This document shows, one piece after another, positions 1 through 6,100 of a stretch of DNA of 9,810 nucleotides; the stretch's first letter is position 1; each line of letters opens with the position of its first letter. Origin of the DNA: DATGMS01 sp040905145 (lineage in GTDB: Bacteria; Bacteroidota; Bacteroidia; Cytophagales; Cyclobacteriaceae); contig JBBDSC010000057.1 of the NCBI GenBank assembly GCA_040905145.1, forward strand, positions 1-9,810, given 5' to 3'. Both the position numbers and the translations under genes were made by a program. The notes below the pieces were generated by a model. It was not told where the DNA came from. It saw only the letters and a program-made list of their open reading frames with translations, and did no database searches.

Positions 1-297
1 CCCATGGAACAATTCCATCATGCCAAACTGCCGGTCCGTGATCTGCATGATGCCGACTTTACCCTTTGGCGGCAAATTTCTTTTCACTCTTTTGGTATGG
101 ACATCCGCATTTTCCCGGCTGGCACAAAAACGCATATAGATGGAAAACTGAAACATGGCAAAACCATCATCCAGCAACTTTTTCCGGAAAGAACTGGCCA
201 CTTTTCTATCCCTTTTGGTTTCTGTGGGCAGGTCAAAAAAGACTAGGACCCACAAACTGCGGTATTGGTTAAGACGTGAGAAATGGCTTTCATCCAT
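1..297 (-). CDS. cas2: CRISPR-associated endonuclease Cas2 (type II), 3' end off the window
   Basis: The minus-strand frame starts at an ATG at 297-295 and stays open for 99 codons to the left edge, so the C-terminus is missing. The first beta strand carries the Cas2 signature VLVFFDLP, with the conserved metal-site Asp at residue 22. It is followed by TETKRDRK and GFAMFQFSIYMRF, the usual helix and second strand. The stretch KGKVGIMQITDRQFGMM fits the later strands of type II Cas2. Cas2 is the structural dimer of the Cas1-Cas2 integrase that inserts new spacers into the array. Its start overlaps the cas1 stop by 8 bp (290-297), so the two are probably translationally coupled. The CRISPR array most likely lies beyond the missing end. 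Confidence 0.93.
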   Translation of the reverse strand, partial: MDESHFSRLNQYRSLWVLVFFDLPTETKRDRKVASSFRKKLLDDGFAMFQFSIYMRFCASRENADVHTKRVKRNLPPKGKVGIMQITDRQFGMMELFHG

Positions 298-1186
298 ATT
301 CGGGGTAAATGATTTTCCTGCTGAACCCCGCAAAACACTCGTACAACGAACTGGTGGTCCGGCTGGCCGCAACCATCAAAGGGCTCTTCTTACCATCAAT
401 GGTCACATTGATAGCGGCAATGCCCAGCAACTGGGTCTTTATATCGGTGGTCAGTTCACTGACATTATCCTCTGTCTCCACAATGTGGCTGACGATCAGA
501 TCGACAAATGGCCGATAGGGCTCCATGATATCATCGGCCAGGCAATAGGCATTGTATTTGTTCCGGTGCCAGATCCCCAAAGTGGGCAACATTCCCGAGC
601 TCACCAGTGCCCTGGCCACGATGGCCCTTAAGATGGCATAGCCGTAATTCAGCAGGTTATTGGGGGGAATGCCTGCTTGGAACCGGTTGAAGCCAGGGAT
701 CTGAAACAGGTTCTGCCAATAATAGGCTGCAGCCTGTGCCTCATTGTTTCCGGCATCCCCGGATTGTACCGATTTGGCCAAATGGTTCATTCTCTGTACC
801 TGAACACCCTTTTCGGCAAGCAGGGCCGATTGGTTCTGGATTTTGGCGGTAATGGTCTGCTGCCAGAGGTTTTTCTTCAGGGGCTGGCTGGCATGGATCT
901 GGTCCCGGATCCGCTCGGTCTGCTCCGTATGGCCGCATAAAGGCAACAACAAGCCGACGGGAAGGTGCTGCGCATTGCAGGAAATAATGGCCACCTTATT
1001 ATTTACCAGCTTGTCCAATACCCCATTGGTAATGGTAATCTGCTGGTTTTCCAGCACCACTACCCCAATATCCTCAATGGGTAAGGTCCTCGGTGCCACT
1101 TCCCTATCCGGAAAGGTCACCACCAACTGTTCGTTTTTGGTGCTAAGGTAGGCCGGGCTGCCGAAGAAGAGGGTGCGTTTGATCAT
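290..1186 (-). CDS. cas1: CRISPR-associated endonuclease/integrase Cas1 (type II)
   Basis: A 298-aa protein of normal length for type II Cas1. The N-terminal beta domain begins MIKRTLFFGSPAYLS, and the alpha-helical catalytic domain follows. The expected metal ligands are visible: Glu149 in GNNEAQAAAYYW, His207 in LGIWHRNKYNAY, and Glu222 in DDIMEPYRPFVD. With Cas2 it cuts and joins prespacers at the leader end of the array. The ATG at 1186 is chosen because it gives the usual MIKRTLFFG start. It is separated from cas9 by about 2 kb of inserted material, whereas in typical II-C loci the two are adjacent. A family A hairpin with a T-run lies 20-60 bp upstream and may block read-through. The first codons are duplicated at 1968-1981. 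The gene is near 50% GC by eye, clearly higher than cas9. Confidence 0.96.
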   Translation of the reverse strand: MIKRTLFFGSPAYLSTKNEQLVVTFPDREVAPRTLPIEDIGVVVLENQQITITNGVLDKLVNNKVAIISCNAQHLPVGLLLPLCGHTEQTERIRDQIHASQPLKKNLWQQTITAKIQNQSALLAEKGVQVQRMNHLAKSVQSGDAGNNEAQAAAYYWQNLFQIPGFNRFQAGIPPNNLLNYGYAILRAIVARALVSSGMLPTLGIWHRNKYNAYCLADDIMEPYRPFVDLIVSHIVETEDNVSELTTDIKTQLLGIAAINVTIDGKKSPLMVAASRTTSSLYECFAGFSRKIIYPEYG

Positions 1187-1187
1187 T
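1174..1187. repeat. 14-bp direct repeat, copy 1 (cas1 start)
   Basis: TGCGTTTGATCATT on the plus strand reads AATGATCAAACGCA on the minus strand, which is the cas1 start (M I K R). It matches 1968-1981 exactly. The two copies bracket the transposase unit and its palindromes (1188-1967). Confidence 0.8.
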
Positions 1188-1199
1188 GTAAAGTGGTTT

Positions 1200-1229
1200 T
1201 AAAGATAAAAAAGACCTGACAGGTTTCAA
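1200..1229 (-). promoter_or_regulatory. Possible cas1 promoter (Bacteroidetes type)
   Basis: On the minus strand, TATCTTTA (1207-1200) matches the Bacteroidetes -7 box TAnnTTTG at all but the last fixed position. A TTG (1229-1227) sits 19 nt upstream of it, in the range known for the -33 box. The TTG lies in the loop of the family A palindrome. Transcription would start only a few bases before the cas1 ATG. This is a motif match only. Confidence 0.3.
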
Positions 1230-1244
1230 GAACCTGTCAGGTCT
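1207..1244 (-). terminator. Hairpin plus T-run upstream of cas1 (terminator-like)
   Basis: Read on the minus strand, the perfect 14-bp stem at 1244-1212 (5-nt loop) runs directly into TTTTTT (1212-1207). That is the form of an intrinsic terminator, placed after the transposase stop and before cas1. It would end transcripts coming from cas9, the nucleotidyltransferase module and the transposase. Whether it works in vivo cannot be told from the sequence. Confidence 0.5.
1212..1244. repeat. Family A REP-like palindrome, intact copy
   Basis: The arms are AGACCTGACAGGTT (1212-1225) and AACCTGTCAGGTCT (1231-1244), perfectly complementary, with loop TCAAG. It lies 8 bp past the stop codon of the Y1 transposase. 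Palindromes next to such genes are the usual substrates of REP-associated tyrosine transposases. A partial copy with the same core occurs inside the transposase gene at 1622-1654. Confidence 0.85.
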
Positions 1245-1251
1245 AACCTTA

Positions 1252-1842
1252 CTACTCATATTCTTTATTCATCAACATTTCTTTTTTGTACTCCATCATA
1301 TATTCCACATGCCTCCAATCATCAAAAAATATTTTATACTCTTCTCTATTGACCAGGGAACTTTTGGCAGGAAACCTGTAGACGTTCCAGCTAGACCATT
1401 TCCAATTGTTCAAGTTCCTGACAAACCCATGTTTGAAGGGGTTCAAGTGAATGTACAGGAATGTATCCTGCCATTGTTTTTCATCCTGAACAGGTAATCG
1501 ATTAAAGCTTCTTTTAAAGAGATTTCCTTTTCGGTCATACATTTTATTAAAGGACTTTGTGTAGGAATTAAAGAAATCCGCAAAAGCTTTGATTGCAGGA
1601 TTTTTGGATGGATGCTTGAGAAGACCTGTCAGGTTTTGAAAACCNNNNNNNNNNCGCTCTTCTCTTACCCTCACCAACATATGAAAATGATTCGGCATCA
1701 AACAATAGGCAAAGGTGTTGACCACCGGCCCCAGATACTTTTCATATTGCCGCAAAAAGTACCGGTAATTCTCCTCCTCCCGAAAGATATTTTCTGTGCC
1801 GTTGGCGTGGTTGTAGATATGGTAAGTCTGTCCGGGTTCCAT
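1252..1842 (-). CDS. REP-associated Y1 (HUH) transposase, IS200-like
   Basis: A protein of about 196 aa beginning MEPGQTYHIYNHANGTEN, typical of the Y1_Tnp/REP-associated tyrosine transposase family. These enzymes nick and join single-stranded DNA at palindromes. The HUH motif is H52-F-H54 in MPNHFHML. The nucleophilic Tyr is probably Tyr94 in FFNSYTKSFNK, followed by the family blocks GNLFKRSFNR and YIHLNPFKHGFV. The ATG at 1842 is preferred over an upstream TTG at 1896, because the latter lies inside a palindrome and the decayed relic (ATG at 3072) begins at the same point. Ten Ns fall at codons 63-66, and the frame is kept across them. Around the gap the gene encodes GFQNLTGLL, which is the translation of a family A palindrome. 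It has intact-looking catalytic residues and is probably functional if the gap is in frame. Confidence 0.85.
   Translation of the reverse strand: MEPGQTYHIYNHANGTENIFREEENYRYFLRQYEKYLGPVVNTFAYCLMPNHFHMLVRVREEXXXXGFQNLTGLLKHPSKNPAIKAFADFFNSYTKSFNKMYDRKGNLFKRSFNRLPVQDEKQWQDTFLYIHLNPFKHGFVRNLNNWKWSSWNVYRFPAKSSLVNREEYKIFFDDWRHVEYMMEYKKEMLMNKEYE
1622..1654. repeat. Family A palindrome inside the transposase gene (half hidden by Ns)
   Basis: The left arm AGACCTGTCAGGTTTT (1622-1637) is followed by a central G (1638) and the start of the right arm, AAAACC (1639-1644). The next ten bases are N. Perfect completion would need TGACAGGTCT, which ends exactly at 1654, the last N. It shares its 5'-AGACCTG and CAGGT cores with 1212-1244. 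The right arm is inferred, not read. Confidence 0.6.
1645..1654. other. Assembly gap (10 Ns)
   Basis: Ten unresolved bases inside the transposase coding region. The flanking frame is continuous if the true length is 10 (or 10 plus a multiple of 3). Ten is also a common filler length, so the size may be nominal. Confidence 0.99.
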
Positions 1843-1884
1843 TATATTTCTGAGTTTCCTACAAAATATATATATCGAAGATTT

Positions 1885-1920
1885 TAACTTTTCCAAAGTT
1901 TTGGAACTTTGGAAAAGTTA
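1885..1920. repeat. Family B palindrome, copy 1
   Basis: The arms are TAACTTTTCCAAAGTT (1885-1900) and AACTTTGGAAAAGTTA (1905-1920), perfectly complementary over 16 bp with a TTGG loop. It sits 43 bp upstream of the transposase ATG. The same core recurs at 2812-2844. No T-run follows on either strand, so it is not a standard terminator. Confidence 0.85.
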
Positions 1921-1967
1921 TCTCCATCTGTTTGTTTTCGGGTGCAGAGATAAATCTGGCTACCGGA

Positions 1968-1981
1968 TGCGTTTGATCATT
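1968..1981. repeat. 14-bp direct repeat, copy 2: duplicated cas1 start overlapping the nucleotidyltransferase stop
   Basis: The bases are identical to 1174-1187. On the minus strand, ATG ATC AAA CGC (from 1980) repeats the first four codons of cas1, then reads ATC CGG TAG and stops. The nucleotidyltransferase stop TGA (1979-1977) overlaps this ATG as ATGA. It looks like the original cas1 start, left behind when the transposase unit was inserted. Confidence 0.7.
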
Positions 1982-2495
1982 TTTTATCCGATAATTTTTT
2001 AATAGCCGCAAGTATGCTTTTGTCTTTTGAATGAATATTTATTTTATGAAGTTCTTCCACATCGGCTTTGTCCTTTAGTCTGCCTGTAAGCATTTTGTTT
2101 GTAATCAAATAATGCAAGTGAATGAACTTGCATTCAAGCTTTTCGGAAAACCTGAAACGAACAGCATTTTTTTCAGCATCTGAATAGCTGACTCCCGTTA
2201 TTGCGTTGAAAATATCCACCTGTGAAGGCTCTTCGCCTAACTTTATGGCAAAGGGCTGGGAGAAATCTTTAATAATGCCCAGGTAATTCGTTAACTCCGA
2301 TGGAAATCCTAATTTTTCAAGAGCCCGCATTATTTTTGCACGATTTTCAAAAGTAGGTTTTACCCATATATCCAGATCGCCTGTTGTTCTTCCGTATCCG
2401 TAAAAAATTACGGCATAGCCTCCGGCAATCATATATTCCACCTTTTGCTCATTGAATGCAAGAAGTATTTCTTCAAAGTTATTTGCTATCGTCAT
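1977..2495 (-). CDS. Pol-beta-fold nucleotidyltransferase (AbiEii/MNT-like)
   Basis: A 172-aa protein with the minimal nucleotidyltransferase pattern: Gly25-Gly26 in MIAGGYAV, then the metal-binding pair Asp40 and Asp42 in TTGDLDIWV, and a third acidic residue Asp94 in SQVDIFNAITG. The C-terminal part, ITNKMLTGRLKDKADVEEL, resembles the helical end of AbiEii-type and related stand-alone transferases, several of which are toxins of two-gene systems that modify RNA or protein. The substrate is unknown. Its ATG lies inside the last codons of the upstream 89-aa gene (17-bp overlap), so the pair is coupled. Its stop codon overlaps a duplicated cas1 start as ATGA. This is an unusual gene to find between cas9 and cas1, and a defence or addiction role is inference only. 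Confidence 0.8.
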   Translation of the reverse strand: MTIANNFEEILLAFNEQKVEYMIAGGYAVIFYGYGRTTGDLDIWVKPTFENRAKIMRALEKLGFPSELTNYLGIIKDFSQPFAIKLGEEPSQVDIFNAITGVSYSDAEKNAVRFRFSEKLECKFIHLHYLITNKMLTGRLKDKADVEELHKINIHSKDKSILAAIKKLSDKK

Positions 2496-2748
2496 GGGTA
2501 TAAGGAGGCATTATTTTAAAGATTTTTGCAACTGGCTTCCAACTGTTATCGGGCAGCAAATGGTTATGGAATACATTTTTTCGAAGCTGTTCCATATCCC
2601 TCATGCGTTTCTCATAAGAGGTGTTGGCACGCTGCTTTGCCACATATTCGTTTTCTTCTTCAAAAGAATCAAAAAATACAACCTGCCTTTTTCCATAAGC
2701 GGCAGAAGACTCATTTGCTTTTGCCTGTTTGCTTTTTTTACGGGTCAT
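2479..2748 (-). CDS. Small charged protein paired with the nucleotidyltransferase (possible antitoxin or partner)
   Basis: An 89-aa protein that I cannot assign to a named family. The N-terminus is very basic (MTRKKSKQAKANES). The middle is charged and probably helical (EEENEYVAKQR, then RMRDMEQLRKNVF). The C-terminus is polar, with NSWKPVAKIFKIMPPYT. There is no signal peptide or membrane segment. It overlaps the start of the nucleotidyltransferase by 17 bp, which argues for co-translation of a two-gene unit. The order, small charged protein followed by nucleotidyltransferase, resembles toxin-antitoxin organisation, but no antitoxin fold is recognisable. I see no convincing promoter in the 63 bp between it and the family B palindrome. 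Confidence 0.65.
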   Translation of the reverse strand: MTRKKSKQAKANESSAAYGKRQVVFFDSFEEENEYVAKQRANTSYEKRMRDMEQLRKNVFHNHLLPDNSWKPVAKIFKIMPPYTHDDSK

Positions 2749-2809
2749 AGGGTTTGCTGTTTATTTATACGGTTTATATTTCCCAAGCTATACGATTAGA
2801 TGCTAACAC

Positions 2810-3072
2810 TCAACTTTTCCAAAGTTTCGAGCTTTGGAAAAGTTTCCTATCTGCCAGCCATCTTCCTGACAAATCTTTTTCGTCTATTTCTTTTACCCCT
2901 AACCAACAAATCAAAATGATTCGGCATCAGGCAAGTAGGCAAGTGTTTCCACTGTCGGTTCCAGGTATTTTTTGTGTTGCTGCAAAAAGTACCGATAATT
3001 CTCCTCCTCACGACAGATATTTTCAGTTCCGTAGACGTGTTTGTAGATATGAAAGGTTTGATCAGGGTTCAT
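2810..3072 (-). pseudogene. Decayed Y1 (REP-associated) transposase fragment
   Basis: The frame from the ATG at 3072 reads MNPDQTFHIYKH, GTENICREEENYRYFL, and on to LEPTVETLAY, closely matching the N-terminus of the transposase at 1252-1842. One extra T near 2934 shifts the frame. The next frame gives CLMPNHFDLLVR, where the second His of the HUH motif has become Asp. An extra G in the run at 2896-2899 shifts it again, to VKEIDEKDLSG and KLFQSSKLWKS, ending at TGA (2812-2810). The last residues are encoded by a family B palindrome. The tyrosine helix and everything after it are absent. Two frameshifts, a lost catalytic His and a 3' truncation make this a dead copy. Confidence 0.85.
2812..2844. 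repeat. Family B palindrome, copy 2
   Basis: The arms are AACTTTTCCAAAG (2812-2824) and CTTTGGAAAAGTT (2832-2844), perfectly complementary over 13 bp with a 7-nt loop. It forms the 3' end of the transposase relic. With copy 1 at 1885-1920 it brackets the nucleotidyltransferase module. Confidence 0.85.
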
Positions 3073-3174
3073 AAGTTTTTTGTTTTTTATTCAATTTTGC
3101 CAAATTTTGAAGGCTAAGCAGGAATTAACTAACTTATTAAGAACTTTGGATAAGGTTAATATTTATCGTTCATT
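3073..3174. other. AT-rich spacer between cas9 and the transposase relic
   Basis: There is no gene here. On the minus strand the cas9 stop is followed by a five-codon open frame of no evident meaning. Bases about 3142-3156 (gaactttgga, then taagg) resemble a worn right arm of a family B palindrome. Confidence 0.5.
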
Positions 3175-6100
3175 TTATAGATTTTTAAATCGAATTTGTC
3201 CATCCAATAGAAACTCGAAATCCTTCCCTTCAATAATACAAGTTAAATTTCCAGGGCTTAACAACAATCTTGGAGCTAAAAATACAGACGAATATTTAGA
3301 GAATCCATTTTTCCCTTTTTGCCCAAATCCTTTTGAAGTCGGAAGATCAAGTGACAATTGATCATCTGATCTTGATTCCAAATGATGTTGAAACTGAATT
3401 AATCCTTGCTTTGCATCAGCTAGTTTCTTCACGTAATACAACTTATCTGAAAAGTTACTTAAGCCTCTTATTTCAGAAACATCATTTTCATAAAAAATTA
3501 CTTTCTGGCCTACTTTAAAGATATGAGACAATTCTACCTCAACTTTATTTTTACCTTTTCCTATAAAAATAGTTCTTTCAAAAAGATCTTCATGTTTAAC
3601 TGAACCGGCAAGTTTCTTAATCATTGAGGCTTCAAACAAATTAATTGGTACTATTTTCCTTTCAGACACACCTTTATAATATCCAAAAGCATAATTCTCT
3701 CCAGAATTGGTATAATAAAATCTTTTGTAATCATATTTTGACGGATAAGTCTGAGCCTTTAGCTCGGTCACTTTATCAGCATCCAAATGTCCTCTTCCTG
3801 CTTTTACTCTAACTCGCAAATGCCTAATGATATTACCATTAAAGTCCTTTAATTCTGACAAAGAGATTTCAGACTCAATCTGTTTTGAAATATGCGCTTC
3901 TAAATGTTTATCAACAATTTCGTCTGCACCGATTTTTATATCTCTAATAGGCTTCCTTCCAACAACCCACATTTCATCTCTTCCTTTAACTTGATTGAAA
4001 ACGAATTTTCCACTTTCATCTCGAAGGGGCTTGTCATTTTCATCTCTTGCAACGGCTTTTATCTTTCCATAAAACGTATCGAGATGCAACTGTCCTCTAA
4101 CCGAATCACCCTGTGCCATCATTTGTTGCTTTTCCCCATTTTCATCTAAAATCAGTTTTCCTTCCTTATTCCGGAGCCAAACAATACGACCTCTTTTTCT
4201 GATAACTTTTCTGCCTGGAGCAAAAGCCTGATCCTTAGTGGGAATGTTATTGATTAGAATATTCTTTTTAATCTCTTCTAAATTCCCGTAATCAAATCCT
4301 TCAAAAGGTTTGATTGGATAATTACCTTCTCGGTTATGTTCCTGATCGGAATAATAGTCCTCTAGTAATCTATCTCGTTCAGCTGCTTTTGGAATTAATG
4401 TGAGCACAGCCGCATCTATAGCATGATGATAATGCTTCGTCCTATCCTTTACCTCATTCTTCGGTTGAATTCCATATATCTTTCTGAAATCAGATGTGAC
4501 TGATCCTTTTTGCACATCTACTCTATTAAATACAGTTTTTAAATAATGAAAGGCATACTTAGAAATAAGCTGGGAATCCGTTAACTGGCTATTTTTGAAG
4601 CCTTTAGGAACATCATTACGTGTGAACCTATCCACCTTATTTTTCCAATACTCGTATTCCATTTGTAGCATATGTTTTCTTCTAATTGCCAAATCTTTTG
4701 AGGCCTTATCGGAGGCATATTTAGAACTCGCTTTAGCTTTGTCTATTTGCTGAAATAAGGCTTCCATTCTTTTTTCCCATCTATCAAGTCTAGGTTTGAT
4801 GGCACTGCCCTCCTTTGCATCTACCTCATAATTTGGCAAATTCACTGGAAGATTATTCCGTTTGACGTTTCTATTATAGTCTGCATAACAGATCGCCAAA
4901 TTGGCCAATGAATTATCAAATGATTTGCTTCTTGGGATTGTATGCTCAAAATCAATGATGTTTTTATTGAAAAGATCAGTAAACTTGATGGTTTTGCCTG
5001 TATAAATACATTGACAACCCTGTTCTTTCCATAATCGGTACTTCTTCACATCATCCTTTGTGGCCAATACTCCTTTCCAAAATTCTTCAGGATTTTCTGA
5101 CTGTTCAGTCCATAACCTCAGTTTCTCTTTATCAGTCTGACTATCCGGATTTGCAAGACCTGAAAATTCTGGGTCTTTCAATAATTCAGTTATGGCAAAT
5201 GCAATCTCCCTATTTTCATTTTCTCTTGCCCTTTGATATGCCTCTATAGCCCATCTTTTATTTGCGTCATTAAGCTCTCTAGCCACTTCGACCACAATTC
5301 TTGTATCTTCATCAATTTTCCCAATACTGATCAAATGATTAAAGACTTTTCTGAGCTCATGGAGCGTTTTGTAAGCCATTGGGTTTTTAAAAGCTCCAGT
5401 TTTTGGGCTTTGGAGATATAAATTGCCATCATTTTCATCCCTTTTTGCAGGAGGATAAACCTCGATTTGAGAAGGGTGGTACATTTTTTTAAAGTGCTTT
5501 TCTTCAATTTCAAAATTCGCTTGCAAAAACTCGTTTATTTGATCCAGCAAATGAGGCATCAAAAAATGCTTTCTATCTTTCTGTTTAAAAAACACTTGAT
5601 ACAGAATAGTTACTCTACTAACGTAATCATTTTTACTTTCTTCCTTTTCCCACACCTCAGCTCCAAAAACATCAACTATCGCATTTAAAATGTCATTTTT
5701 ATCATCATCATCTAGCAGATAATTAGTATCGTTTAACCCAAATTTTCTTTCAAGAAGGAAGTAATCTGAGATCAACTTATTAATGATGGATACTACTTTC
5801 TTTTCTTTTCTGTTTTTCTCTATCTCTTCTACAATGGAATTGATGATATGATTTTCGTTTCCAGCGAACCTTTCAGTACCAATCAATTCGGGAATTTTAG
5901 CTAAAAGAACAGCCTCTGTATAAATCAATCCTCTACGCAAAAACGGCAGGATATTTTTAATAGCCTTTAAACTCAGAGCAGCATATCCGATAGGAAAAGA
6001 CTCCCAGAGAGTATTAATTTCTTTTGCCTGTTCTTCATTGAAGTCAAAAGTCTTAGAAACGAAATCTAAGAATATCTCTTCGTCTTCAAACGAGAATAAA

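Noticed and set aside
309..1151. Plus-strand open frames opposite cas1
   Set aside because: They have no recognisable features and lie antisense to a clear Cas1 frame with all its catalytic residues.
1843..1896. Longer transposase start at a TTG (1896)
   Set aside because: It would begin inside the family B palindrome, and the homologous relic starts at the position equal to the ATG at 1842.
1885..1920. Family B palindrome as an intrinsic terminator
   Set aside because: There is no T-run after the stem on either strand, unlike the family A copy before cas1.
2754..3074. Plus-strand open frame of 106 codons
   Set aside because: It is the antisense of the decayed transposase, which explains the sequence on the minus strand.
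3150..3177. Five-codon open frame right after the cas9 stop (MNDKY)
   Set aside because: It is too short, has no match to the downstream small gene and is in AT-rich sequence where such frames are common.
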